Counted from the first letter of the stretch, positions 46,863 through 56,056 are shown. The stretch: 64,000 nt of DNA from Pararobbsia silviterrae (GCF_003628125.1 NZ_RBZU01000017.1:37497-101496), one strand, 5' to 3'. Numbers and translations are program-made. Notes: generated by a model not told the origin, from the letters alone.

Positions 46863-48251
46863 CTAGAACGCGTAGAACGGTCCCGTGTAGCCTCCCGCCG
46901 TCTTGCCCGTGATGCCCGTATAGATATTGCGGCCATAGAACGCCGGCAGACCCCAGTCGAACGTCGTGTTGTCGCCGAAGTACGTCGTCGTACCCGCCTG
47001 ATCGTTGAACGCATAGTTGCCCGACGCGGTCAGCGTGTCGACGTTCGCGACCGAGAAGTCGATCGCCTCGTTATTCCCGTTCTGGCCCGACACGACCGCG
47101 CTCAACGACTGCGTCGAAGCGGGGCAGTAGAAGATCCCGTCCGAGCACGTCGCGATCGACGACGGGAAGAACATCGAGTTCGAACCGCTGTCGAAAAAAC
47201 TCGTCGTCAGCGACTGGCCGCCGTACACGGTCGTGATGTTGCCTTCGGTCGTCTGCGCCGTCGCCGTGGTCGCGGTCAGGACGGTCGCGCCGCCGAGCTG
47301 GTTGTTCGATTCGGTGTCGATGCCGAACACGAGCACGCCCGTGGCGCTCGACGCGCCCGTCGAGGCGATCGGCGGCAGTTCGAGAATGACGCCGTTGTTG
47401 TCGACCGGGAAGAACGTCACCGGGTTGTTGACGACCTGAGCCGACGTGAGCGTCGTCTGCGCGAGATTCGTGCACGTATAGGGGCTCGCGCTCGCGCAGT
47501 AGTAGTACATCGGCGTCGCATTCGTGCCCGAATGGCAGTACGAGCAGTCGTCGACTGCCGTGCCCACGCCGAGCACGGCGTTCGCATGCAGCGTCTGCGT
47601 CGTGTTCTGGTTCGCGGAACTCTTGCACTCGCTCAACGCCGTGTTGATCGTCGTCGCGCCCGAGCCCGAGACGGTCTGCGTCGTGGTCGGCTGCGGCGCG
47701 ATGGGATCGCCGATGACCTCGATATTGACGTTCGACGCGGTCTCGCCCGCGATCGTCAGATTCGCGCTGCGGACCGAGCCGAACGCGATGCCGTCGGCGA
47801 ACGTCATGCACTCGCCGAGCGGATCGGTACCGTGCGGCGACGGCGCCATGACCGGCGTGAGCGCGGTCGACCAGCTCGTCAGCGACGACGCGTTGAGGGC
47901 GCTCGCGAGCACGCGGAAGCCGCTCGATCCCGTATCGACCATCACGTTGTTGATCGTCGTGCACTGCGTCGTGCTGCCCGGCGCGCAGAGCGTGACCGTG
48001 ACCATCGGCACATTGGCCACGACCGTGCCGGTCGCCGCGGGCGCTTGCGCGACCGTCACAACGGCCGCGTTCGCGCCCGGACTCGCGATCACCTGCGTGA
48101 CCGTCGTGCCGCCGAGGACCGACGAGGTCTGTTGACCGCCCGAGCCCGACGAACCGTCACTGTCGCCGCCCCCGCCGCCGCCGCATGCCGACAACCCGGC
48201 GGACAGCACCGCGCACGCCGCGAGCGCGGCCAAGAATTGAATGCTACGCAT
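46863..48251 (-). CDS. DUF3443 lipoprotein with pepsin-like aspartic protease motifs
   Basis: 462 residues from the ATG at 48251 (GAGG eight bases before). Lipobox L-S-A-C (Cys23) followed by a Gly/Ser linker. DUF3443 marks NPV (near 277) and DNNG (near 284) are present. The order of motifs matches a two-lobed pepsin fold: VMVDTGSSGFRV (D106), NAVLGVG (near 225), GVLVFGIDTESNN (near 306-317; compare the LLGGID strand of pepsin), SFFDSGSNSMFFPS (D354), then a WGLPAFYGRNIYTGITG end (pepsin: LGDxFxRxYY). Several Cys (209, 236, 239, 252, 260, 369, 376) could form disulphides. I infer a secreted membrane-anchored aspartic peptidase or an inactive relative. The gene follows a DUF2844 gene by 10 bp. 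Confidence 0.85.
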   Translation of the reverse strand: MRSIQFLAALAACAVLSAGLSACGGGGGGDSDGSSGSGGQQTSSVLGGTTVTQVIASPGANAAVVTVAQAPAATGTVVANVPMVTVTLCAPGSTTQCTTINNVMVDTGSSGFRVLASALNASSLTSWSTALTPVMAPSPHGTDPLGECMTFADGIAFGSVRSANLTIAGETASNVNIEVIGDPIAPQPTTTQTVSGSGATTINTALSECKSSANQNTTQTLHANAVLGVGTAVDDCSYCHSGTNATPMYYYCASASPYTCTNLAQTTLTSAQVVNNPVTFFPVDNNGVILELPPIASTGASSATGVLVFGIDTESNNQLGGATVLTATTATAQTTEGNITTVYGGQSLTTSFFDSGSNSMFFPSSIATCSDGIFYCPASTQSLSAVVSGQNGNNEAIDFSVANVDTLTASGNYAFNDQAGTTTYFGDNTTFDWGLPAFYGRNIYTGITGKTAGGYTGPFYAF

Positions 48252-48261
48252 GACCGGTTCC

Positions 48262-48759
48262 TCAGCGAATGTCGGACGGACTGACACCGGCCGGGAGCAG
48301 GCGCGGCACGTAGGCGCTACCGACGAACGCCTGCGGGTGACCGCCCGAATGGAAGACGATGGCGTCGGTCGCGACGTAGACGGGACCGCGCCGCGGCGTG
48401 ACCGCCTGTTGGGCCTGATACGCGGCCTGGGTCTGCGCGAGCGCTTCGTCGCCGAGCACCTGGCGCAGCGGCGGGATCGACGCGCCCTGCCACGCGACGC
48501 CGAACACGACGCCCGAGACGTTCACGTATTCGCGCACGACCGTCGAATCGGTCAGCGCGATCTGCTGGACGGTATAGCTGCCCGATGCGGCGGCGCGCAT
48601 CGTGACCGCGCCGGCGCCGGCGCTCTGGCGCACCGCGCCCATATTGAGTCGATCGGTCTCGATCGAGTCCTGTGCCTGGCCCAGCGTTGCGTTCGCATAC
48701 CCCGACCAGCATACGAGCCCCAACACCGCGGCGAGGCCGTAATGCCGAAAGAAAATCAT
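48262..48759 (-). CDS. DUF2844 secreted protein
   Basis: 165 residues with a signal peptide (YGLAAVLGLVCWSGYANA, cleavage near residue 24). Family features: VREYVNVSGVVFGVAWQGAS, PPLRQVLGDEALAQTQAAYQ and VFHSGGHPQAFVGSAYVPRL near the end. DUF2844 genes are usually found next to DUF3443 genes in Burkholderia relatives, as here, so the products probably act together in the periplasm or outside. Substrate, propeptide or inhibitor of the protease-like partner are the options. Function unknown. Confidence 0.88.
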   Translation of the reverse strand: MIFFRHYGLAAVLGLVCWSGYANATLGQAQDSIETDRLNMGAVRQSAGAGAVTMRAAASGSYTVQQIALTDSTVVREYVNVSGVVFGVAWQGASIPPLRQVLGDEALAQTQAAYQAQQAVTPRRGPVYVATDAIVFHSGGHPQAFVGSAYVPRLLPAGVSPSDIR

Positions 48760-48962
48760 TTTGGTTTCCTTAATACCCTACTGAATATCGCGCACGCAAA
48801 ACCTGGTTTCCCACCCGCCCGCACGTCAAGCAAAGCGCCGGATATTACAGGAAATTTCGCGCACTCCCCCGCAATGGCCCGGTCCCCGGCCATCGTGCGC
48901 GTCGTGTCCGATCAGGAAACAAGCGAAGCCGGCCGGACGCGCACGGCAAGTCGCTCGTGTGT

Positions 48963-49700
48963 TTAATTGGTCGGCGCAGCCGTCCACGACTGCTCGCGCA
49001 ACCGTGCGCGCAGGCGCGAGACGGCCTGCGAATGGAGCTGGCACACGCGCGATTCGCTGACTTCCATGACCGCGCCGATTTCGCGCAGATTCAGGCCGCG
49101 CTCGTAGTAGAGGCTCATCAACAGCTTTTCGCGCTCGGGCAGGCGGTCGATCGCTTCGATCAGCGCGCTGCGCAAGTTGTCGTCGAGCAGCGCCGACAGC
49201 GGGTCCGAGTGATCGACGCAATAGCGGTCGAGGAACGGTTCGTCGTCGCCGCCGCGATCGAAGTCTTCGTAGTAGATCAGCTGACTGCCGTGCAGATCCT
49301 GGAGCATGCCCTGGTAATCCGTGAGCGGCATCTGCATGTGCGCGGCGATTTCGGTCTCGCTCGGCGCGCGGCCGACTTGCTGCTCGACTTCATGGACGGC
49401 CTGCTCGACCTCGCGCGAGGTCTTGCGCAGGCTGCGCGGCAGCCAGTCGTTGCTGCGCAGCTCGTCGAGCATCGCGCCGCGGATGCGCTGGCTCGCGTAC
49501 GTTTCGAACTGCGCGCCCTGGTCTTCCTTGTAGCGGCCCGCGGCGTCGAGCAGACCGATCATGCCGGCCTGGATCAGATCGTCGAGATCCACGCTCGCCG
49601 GAAGCTTCGCGACGAGTTGCAGCGCCAACCGCCGTACGAGGGGCGCGTACTGCGCGAGCACCTCGGACTGTGTGACTTTTCCCTGTGGGGTGTACATCAT
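48963..49700 (-). CDS. fliA: RNA polymerase sigma-28 factor FliA
   Basis: 245 residues. Region 2: VRRLALQLVAKLPASVDLDD, LIQAGMIGLLDAAGRYKEDQ, FETYASQRIRGAMLDELRSN and DWLPRSLRKTSREVEQAVHE. Region 3: LTDYQGMLQDLHGSQLIYYE. Region 4: LPEREKLLMSLYYERGLNLR, EIGAVMEVSESRVCQLHSQA. It reads the promoters at 10588, 27066, 35454 and 45461 and is held by FlgM. Last gene of flhBAFG-fliA; GGGGAGA precedes the start. Confidence 0.98.
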   Translation of the reverse strand: MMYTPQGKVTQSEVLAQYAPLVRRLALQLVAKLPASVDLDDLIQAGMIGLLDAAGRYKEDQGAQFETYASQRIRGAMLDELRSNDWLPRSLRKTSREVEQAVHEVEQQVGRAPSETEIAAHMQMPLTDYQGMLQDLHGSQLIYYEDFDRGGDDEPFLDRYCVDHSDPLSALLDDNLRSALIEAIDRLPEREKLLMSLYYERGLNLREIGAVMEVSESRVCQLHSQAVSRLRARLREQSWTAAPTN

Positions 49701-49712
49701 GGGTCTCCCCGT

Positions 49713-50573
49713 TCAAACGGTCGAAGCAAGCGGCGCGCTCGCCACCCGGTTCGTCGTGCCGCGCGCGGGAGCCTGATTGGGCTGCCGCCACGGCCAGTGC
49801 AACAGATCGACCGCGATACGCCGGAAATCCAGCGTTGCCGGCGCGGCCGGGAATGCCTCGACCACCGTGCGGCTGAGCAGCGCCGCGCGCGCAAGGCGCA
49901 CGTCGAGCGACACCGCGCCCGCGGGCGAGAAGGTGACTGCGAGATAGCGGCTGCCGACGGCCGTCAGGTTCTGGTAGACGCTGTATGCGTCGCTGGCGCT
50001 CGTCACGCCGTTGATCAGCACACGGAACTGGTGAATCGCATGGGCGAAATGCAGGCGCTTGACGCATGCGTACGCGCCCGTGATCGACTGCGCGTTCGCG
50101 CGCATGACGATCACGACGTCATTGGCTTGCATCGCGATCGGCGACAGCGCGCCCTCGTCGTCGACCTTTGCATCGATGAGCACGACGTCGACGCCGCAGT
50201 TCAGCGATGCAAGGGTCTCCGATGCGCGGCCCGCGGGAAGCGAGCCGAGCGGCGAGGCGATCACGCGCACGCGTTCGTCGAATTGGGCCGAGATCTCGTC
50301 GATCGTCGCCTTGCCGGCGACCACGTCGGCGAGCGTGCGCACGCGATCGGCGCCGACGGCTTCGATCAGCGATTTCGCATCGCATTGCTCGTCGATGACG
50401 AGCACGTCCTTGCCCTGGCGCGCAAGCGCGGCCGCAAGGTTGATGACTGCGCTGCTGGTGCCCGCCTGTTCATCGCCGCCGACGAGCGTCACCACGCGCG
50501 GCGCGTCTCGAGCAAGCAAACGACGCAATCCTTCAGCTTGATCCAGAACATGCTTATCCAAGGCGAACCTCAC
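49713..50573 (-). CDS. flhG: MinD-like flagellar number regulator FlhG with altered P-loop
   Basis: 286 residues if begun at the GTG at 50573; the TTG at 50561 (GAGG upstream; product LDKHVLDQAEGLRRLL, 282 aa) fits homologue starts better. ParA/MinD fold: VVTLVGGDEQAGTSSAVINL, then GKDVLVIDEQCDAK and DVVLIDAKVDDEGALSPIAM, DVVIVMRANAQSITGAYACV. The usual KGGxGKT is replaced by GGDEQAGTS, lacking both lysines. FlhG restrains flagellar number together with FlhF and binds DQAEGL-type N-terminal segments to FlhF. The gene overlaps flhF by about 20 bp (or 8 with the TTG start). Confidence 0.9.
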   Translation of the reverse strand: MRFALDKHVLDQAEGLRRLLARDAPRVVTLVGGDEQAGTSSAVINLAAALARQGKDVLVIDEQCDAKSLIEAVGADRVRTLADVVAGKATIDEISAQFDERVRVIASPLGSLPAGRASETLASLNCGVDVVLIDAKVDDEGALSPIAMQANDVVIVMRANAQSITGAYACVKRLHFAHAIHQFRVLINGVTSASDAYSVYQNLTAVGSRYLAVTFSPAGAVSLDVRLARAALLSRTVVEAFPAAPATLDFRRIAVDLLHWPWRQPNQAPARGTTNRVASAPLASTV

Positions 50574-52803
50574 TCAATTCTGCAGTTGAACGTGCTTCTG
50601 AGCCGGCCATCACGACCGGAAAATCGTCGTCCGCGGGCGTAAAGGGCGAGCTTTCGCGCGGGATGCAGAACGCGCTCTTCATCAGGAACGGCTTGCGTGC
50701 GACATAAAGGTTTTCGGGGACTTTCTGACCCGTCGAGACGTAGTGCACGGGCAAGCGGTAGCGGATCACCGTATCGAGCGCCGCGCCGATGTTCGTCGCC
50801 TCGTCGAGCTTGGTCAGGATGCAGCCCGAGAGATCGGTCTGCGCGCCTTGCGACGGATGGCCCCGATACGCGTGCACGACTTCGTTGAGCGTGTCGCCGT
50901 GGCTCGTCGCGTTGAGCAGCAGCAGACGCTGAACCGGACGCCCCGTGCCGCAGAGCATCGCGACCTGTTCGGTCAGCGCGCGGTCACGCTGACTCATGCC
51001 GATCGTGTCGATCAGCACGATGTGCTTGTTGCGGAGCTCGTCGAGCGTCAGCTTCAGATCGGCCGCATCCTTGACCGCATGGACCGACACGCCGAGGATC
51101 TTGCCGTAGATGCGCAACTGCTCGTGCGCGCCGATCCGGTAGCTATCGGTCGTGAGCAGCGCGACGCGGTCGGCGCCGAAACGCATGACGCAGCGCGCCG
51201 CGAGTTTCGCGGTCGTGGTCGTCTTGCCGACGCCCGTCGGTCCCATCAGCGCGTAGACGCCGCCCTTCTCCATCATGACGTCTTCGTCGTCGAGCACGGG
51301 CAGGTTGCGTTCGATCGCGGCCTTGATCCAGTCGAGGGCCGGGCCCTGTTCCTGAAGGCTTTGCGGCATCCGGTCGAGCAGCAGGTTCGTGAACTGCGCC
51401 GAGAAACCCGTCGAAATCAGCGTCTTCGCGATCGCATTGCGCACCGGCTGACGGCGCTGACGATCGCTCCACTGCAGACCCGCGAGCTGCTCCTCGAGCG
51501 CGCCGCGCATCGAGTGGATCTCGTCGAGCACCGAGGCCTTCACGCGTTCGAGCAGCGCTTCCTGAAGATCGGCCGACTGCACCGCGATATCGGCCTTGGC
51601 CTGCGGCGCGTCGACGGCGCGCTCGGCCGTACGCTCGACGCTGCCGCGGTCCATGCCGCGCTCGGCGGCAGGGGCGGCATCGAGCGTGCGCTCGGCGCTC
51701 GGGGTGTCCTGGGCGCGTGCGGGCGACTCTTCCGCCGAACGCGCGCGATGGTGATACGGCGGATCCTTCGCTTCGACGTGATCGAACGCGAACGCCGAGG
51801 GCTGCGCGGGTTCGGCGAACTCGTCGCGCGGCGGCGCGATGCGGCCGAGGCCCTTGCTCGCGGCCTCCGAGGCGGTCAGCGGAACGACGTGCTGGTTCGC
51901 GTTCGCGAGCGCGGCGCGCGCGGCCATCGCGCGCGCCAGCGAGTCGCCGTGCGATTCCTCATAGGCGGGCGGCTCGGCGAGATACGACTGCGTCGCCGGC
52001 GCGGCGGGCGGCAGCTCGGTCGACTGACCGAACGTCGACGCGAACGGGTCGGCGCCGTAGGCGACGGCCGCGCTGCGATACGCGGGCGCCTGCTGGGCGG
52101 CGCGCTCGGCGAAGCCGGGCGCCGTCGCGCGGCTCTGCGCGAGGCCGCCGAAGACTTCGCTCGGCTGGCCCGCGGTGCCCGGCGCGGCATAGGCCGTGGC
52201 CGACAGCGTGTCGTAGTGCTCGCCCGCGAACAGCGCGCCCGTCAGTTGCGCGTTCTGCGCGGCGATGCCTTGCGGGCTATGCGGGCTCACATATCCGGTC
52301 GTTTCGGGCGGTGTCGCATACGGCGAGGCATGCGGACCGAAGCCGCCCGGGCTCGACGCGCCGGCGGGCATGCCCGCTTGCGCACCCATGCCCGCGCCGC
52401 CGTGCATCGGCGCCTGCATCGCGCCCGCGCCGTTACCGTTGAATGCGCCGCCTTGCATGCCCGGGTTCATGACCGGCATCGGCTGCGCGCCCGCGAAACC
52501 GCCGTGCGCGCCGGGCATGGCGCCCGACGACGGCGGCATGAGGCCGCCCGGCGACGATGCGCCCGCGCCGTACGGCATCGCGCCCGCGGAACCGGGGTCG
52601 CGGCGCATGGCGCGCGTCGCGCGGCGTGCGGCCTCGTCGGTCGGCGACGCAAGCGAATGGAGTTCGTCCTCGGCGAGCGCCGTCAGTTCGACGCCCCCCT
52701 CGATCGCACGATTCGACAGGACGACGGCGTCGTCGCCGAGCGCCTCACGCACGAGTCGCAGCGCTTCGCGCGACGAGCCGGCGATGAATTTGCGGATCTT
52801 CAA
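50554..52803 (-). CDS. flhF: SRP-type GTPase FlhF with long central linker
   Basis: 749 residues; TTG start with a strong GGAGG six bases upstream, overlapping flhA by 4 bp. The N-terminal B domain has KIRKFIAGSSREALRLVREA and LGDDAVVLSNRAIEGGVELT. Residues about 85-420 are a Gly/Met/Ala/Pro-rich linker. The C-terminal NG GTPase has ALMGPTGVGKTTTTAKLAAR near 518-535, VALLTTDSYRIGAHEQLRIY, HIVLIDTIGMSQRDRALTEQ, and ILTKLDEATNIGAALDTVIR. FlhF sets where the flagellum is built and recruits FliF. The linker is longer than in most homologues. Confidence 0.96.
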   Translation of the reverse strand: MKIRKFIAGSSREALRLVREALGDDAVVLSNRAIEGGVELTALAEDELHSLASPTDEAARRATRAMRRDPGSAGAMPYGAGASSPGGLMPPSSGAMPGAHGGFAGAQPMPVMNPGMQGGAFNGNGAGAMQAPMHGGAGMGAQAGMPAGASSPGGFGPHASPYATPPETTGYVSPHSPQGIAAQNAQLTGALFAGEHYDTLSATAYAAPGTAGQPSEVFGGLAQSRATAPGFAERAAQQAPAYRSAAVAYGADPFASTFGQSTELPPAAPATQSYLAEPPAYEESHGDSLARAMAARAALANANQHVVPLTASEAASKGLGRIAPPRDEFAEPAQPSAFAFDHVEAKDPPYHHRARSAEESPARAQDTPSAERTLDAAPAAERGMDRGSVERTAERAVDAPQAKADIAVQSADLQEALLERVKASVLDEIHSMRGALEEQLAGLQWSDRQRRQPVRNAIAKTLISTGFSAQFTNLLLDRMPQSLQEQGPALDWIKAAIERNLPVLDDEDVMMEKGGVYALMGPTGVGKTTTTAKLAARCVMRFGADRVALLTTDSYRIGAHEQLRIYGKILGVSVHAVKDAADLKLTLDELRNKHIVLIDTIGMSQRDRALTEQVAMLCGTGRPVQRLLLLNATSHGDTLNEVVHAYRGHPSQGAQTDLSGCILTKLDEATNIGAALDTVIRYRLPVHYVSTGQKVPENLYVARKPFLMKSAFCIPRESSPFTPADDDFPVVMAGSEARSTAELSEVRLG

Positions 52804-54896
52804 GCTTGACCTCCGATCAGCGTCGTCACCTTGATGGTGCGGGTGTCAGGCACCTCGGCGTACGACAAGACTTTCAATTGCGGCATGTTCCGGCGCAGGA
52901 AGCGCGCGAGCATCGGACGCAGCGGATGCTGGACCAGCAGCACCGGCGGATTGCCGGCCATCTGCTGGCGTTTGACGGCCTGGTCCGTCTGCTGCATGAG
53001 CGTGTTTGCGAGGCCCGGTTCGAGCCCCGGATTCGGGCTCGCGGCCAGCGCTTGCGAGAGCAGCCGTTCGAGCGCGCCTTCGAGGCCGATCACGTGCATT
53101 TCGCCCGTGCCGGGGAACCATTGCTGCGTGATCGCGCGGCCGAGCGCGAGACGCACGAGGGCCGTGAGTTCGCCTGCGTCACTCGTGCGCGGCGCGTTGT
53201 CGGCGACCGCGTCGAGAATCGTGCGCATGTCGCGAATCGGCACGCCTTCCTCGAGCAGGCCCTGCAGGACCTTTTGCAAGGTCGGCAGCGACACGGTCTT
53301 CGGCACGAGATCTTCGGTGAGCTTCGGCGACTCCTTGCCGATGCGTTCGAGCAGCGCCGTGACTTCCTGGCGGCCGAGCAATTCGCCCGCGTGTGTGACG
53401 ACGAGGTGATTCAGGTGGGTCGCGATGACGGTGCTCGCATCGACGACCGTGTAGCCGTAGACCTGGGCCTGATCGCGCATGTGCTGGTCGATCCAGACCG
53501 CGGGCAGACCGAACGCGGGGTCGCGCGTCTGCGTGCCGGTCAGCTGCGCCGAGACCTGGCCCGGATTGATCGCGAGCCATTGACCCGGGAATGCATCGCC
53601 GCCGCCCATTTCGACGCCGTTGAGCGCGATCCGGTATGTATTCGGCCGCAGTTCGAGGTTGTCGCGAATGTGCACGACAGGCGGCAGGAAGCCGATTTCC
53701 TGCGCGAACTTCTTGCGGATGCCCTTGATGCGCTTGAGCAGTTCGCCGTCCTGAGCGCGATCGACGAGCGGAATCAGGCGATAGCCGACTTCGAGGCCCA
53801 GCGAATCGACGAGCGTGACGTCTTCCCAGCTCGCCTCGGGCGCTTCGCTCGCGACGACGGCCGTCGCGGGCGCGGGCGCCGACGTCTTCTTCTGCGCGGC
53901 GGTCTCGCGATCGCTGAGCTTGCGCGCGGCATAGATCAACACGCCGCCGAGGCCGAGGAACGCGATATGGGGCATGTTCGGAATCAGCCCCATGATCGCG
54001 AGGATGGTGCCCGTGATGCCGAGCACGCGCGGATTCGTGAACAGTTGGCCGACGAGCTGGCTGCCGATGTCTTCGTCGGTCGCGACGCGCGACACGATGA
54101 CGCCGGCCGCCGTCGAGATCACGAGCGACGGGATCTGCGCGACGAGGCCGTCACCGATCGTGAGCAGCGTGTAGTTCTTCGCCGCGTCGCCGAGGTCCAT
54201 GCCGTGCTGGAGCACGCCGACGATAAGGCCGCCGACGATATTGATGACCATGATCAGCAGGCCCGCGATCGCGTCGCCGCGCACGAACTTGCTCGCGCCG
54301 TCCATCGAGCCGTAGAACTCGGCTTCCTGCGAGACCGCCGCGCGACGCTTGCGCGCCTGATCTTCGTTGATCATGCCCGCGTTGAGGTCGGCGTCGATCG
54401 CCATCTGCTTGCCGGGCATCGCATCGAGCGTGAAGCGCGCGGACACTTCGGCGATCCGGCCCGCGCCCTTCGTGATGACCATGAAGTTGATGACCATCAG
54501 GATCACGAACACGACGATACCGACGGCGAAGTTTCCGCCGACGAGGAAGTGTCCGAACGCCTCGATGACCTTACCCGCGGCATCGGGGCCCGTATGGCCT
54601 TCGAGCAGCACGATCCGCGTCGACGCGACGTTCAGCGACAGGCGCAGCAGCGTCGAGAACAGCAGCACGCTCGGGAACGCGGCGAAGTCGAGCGGCTTCA
54701 GCGTGTACATGCTGACGAGCAACACCATGATCGACAGCGCGATGTTGAACGTGAACAGCAGATCGAGCAGGAACGCCGGCAACGGCAGAATCATCATGCC
54801 GAGGATCATGACGATCAGAACCGGGCCGGCGAGTGCCTTCGTGTTCCCGCCGGTCAATGCAGCCGGCAATTTGAGCATGGCGCCGCGCGTGGTCAT
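52800..54896 (-). CDS. flhA: flagellar export gate protein FlhA
   Basis: 698 residues. Eight membrane helices in the first 330 residues (LLDLLFTFNIALSIMVLLVS, FPSVLLFSTLLRLSLNVAST). The FHIPEP loop region VITKGAGRIAEVSARFTLDA, MPGKQMAIDADLNAGMINED is intact. The cytoplasmic docking domain has LELRPNTYRIALNGVEMGGG, HLNHLVVTHAGELLGRQEVT. It receives chaperone-substrate pairs and uses the proton gradient. Overlaps flhB by 4 bp (ATGA) and flhF by 4. Confidence 0.98.
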   Translation of the reverse strand: MTTRGAMLKLPAALTGGNTKALAGPVLIVMILGMMILPLPAFLLDLLFTFNIALSIMVLLVSMYTLKPLDFAAFPSVLLFSTLLRLSLNVASTRIVLLEGHTGPDAAGKVIEAFGHFLVGGNFAVGIVVFVILMVINFMVITKGAGRIAEVSARFTLDAMPGKQMAIDADLNAGMINEDQARKRRAAVSQEAEFYGSMDGASKFVRGDAIAGLLIMVINIVGGLIVGVLQHGMDLGDAAKNYTLLTIGDGLVAQIPSLVISTAAGVIVSRVATDEDIGSQLVGQLFTNPRVLGITGTILAIMGLIPNMPHIAFLGLGGVLIYAARKLSDRETAAQKKTSAPAPATAVVASEAPEASWEDVTLVDSLGLEVGYRLIPLVDRAQDGELLKRIKGIRKKFAQEIGFLPPVVHIRDNLELRPNTYRIALNGVEMGGGDAFPGQWLAINPGQVSAQLTGTQTRDPAFGLPAVWIDQHMRDQAQVYGYTVVDASTVIATHLNHLVVTHAGELLGRQEVTALLERIGKESPKLTEDLVPKTVSLPTLQKVLQGLLEEGVPIRDMRTILDAVADNAPRTSDAGELTALVRLALGRAITQQWFPGTGEMHVIGLEGALERLLSQALAASPNPGLEPGLANTLMQQTDQAVKRQQMAGNPPVLLVQHPLRPMLARFLRRNMPQLKVLSYAEVPDTRTIKVTTLIGGQA

Positions 54897-56056
54897 GCAA
54901 CACTCCCGTATTGGTCGAGTTCGGCTGGCACTTCGAGTTCGGTCGGCGCGACGGGGGCGACGGAGCCCACCGCGCCTTCGGCTTTCCAGCGGCGCAGTTG
55001 AAACACCCAGGCCAGCACTTCGGCGACGGCGCTATAGAGCGCGGCCGGGATTTCCTTGTTGAGGTCGACGTTGTAGAACAGCGCGCGCGCAAGCGGCGGC
55101 GCTTCGAGCATCGCCACGTTGTGTTCGGCGCCGATCTCGCGGATGCGCGCGGCGACGAGGTCCATGCCCTTGGCGATGACCTTCGGCGCGCGCATCGCGC
55201 CGTCGCTGTACTGGAGCGCGACGGCGAAGTGGGTCGGGTTCGTGACGATGACGTCGGCCTGCGGCACGTTGGCCATCATGCGGCGGCGCGCGAGCGCGCG
55301 CTGCTGGGCGCGGATCTTTCCCTTGATGTGCGGGTCGCCTTCGCTTTCCTTGAACTCGCGCTTGACCTCTTCCTTGGTCATGCGGAGCTTCTTCGCGAAG
55401 CTGTAGAGCTGCCAGGGCACGTCGGCGAGCACGAGCAGCAGGAACGACATCACGATCTTGCCGATCGTGCTGCAGACGATCTGCGCGCCTTCGGTCATCG
55501 CGACGCCGAGGGGTTCCGAGAACAGCTGGAGCACCTGGTCCTTGCTCGACACCACCGCCCAGACCGCGATACCGCCGACGACGAGGCACTTGAAGATCGA
55601 CATCAGCAACTGGACGACCGTGTTCGCCGAGAACATCTTGCCGATGCCGGCGATCGGATCGAGCCGCGCGAAGTTCGGGATCAGCGGCTGCGTCGTGAGC
55701 AGCCAGCCGCCGAGCGCCAGCGGCGAGAGAACCGCGGCGAGATAGAGCGCGCCGATGATCGGCGCGGCGGCCGTGGCACCCGTGCTGATGATCATCATGG
55801 CCTTGGGCATCATGCGGTCGGGCGCGAGCACGAATGCGCGGTCGAACGTGAAGGCCTCGCGCATCGCGACCTTCAGATGCATCGCGATATTCGTCGCGTT
55901 CGCGTAGACCATCCCGAAGCCCGTGACGAGCAGCGCGAACGTCGAGAGTTCGCGCGAACGCGCCACCTGCCCTTCCTCGCGCGCCTTTTCAATGCGCCGC
56001 GGGGTAGCGGGTTCGGTTTTCTCGGAATCGCTTTCCTCTGCCACTTGCCTCTCCAT
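54893..56056 (-). CDS. flhB: flagellar export gate / specificity switch protein FlhB
   Basis: 387 residues from the ATG at 56056; a GTG 9 bp earlier is possible. It opens SEKTEPATPRRIEKAREEGQ, VARSRELSTFALLVTGFGMV, has four membrane helices, and the switch site VIVTNPTHFAVALQYSDGAM (autocleavage N-PTH near residue 269), then ARALFYNVDLNKEIPAALYS. Cleavage lets FliK switch export to filament proteins. A second, membrane-free copy of the C-terminal domain is encoded at 17888. First gene of flhBAFG-fliA. Confidence 0.98.
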   Translation of the reverse strand: MERQVAEESDSEKTEPATPRRIEKAREEGQVARSRELSTFALLVTGFGMVYANATNIAMHLKVAMREAFTFDRAFVLAPDRMMPKAMMIISTGATAAAPIIGALYLAAVLSPLALGGWLLTTQPLIPNFARLDPIAGIGKMFSANTVVQLLMSIFKCLVVGGIAVWAVVSSKDQVLQLFSEPLGVAMTEGAQIVCSTIGKIVMSFLLLVLADVPWQLYSFAKKLRMTKEEVKREFKESEGDPHIKGKIRAQQRALARRRMMANVPQADVIVTNPTHFAVALQYSDGAMRAPKVIAKGMDLVAARIREIGAEHNVAMLEAPPLARALFYNVDLNKEIPAALYSAVAEVLAWVFQLRRWKAEGAVGSVAPVAPTELEVPAELDQYGSVA

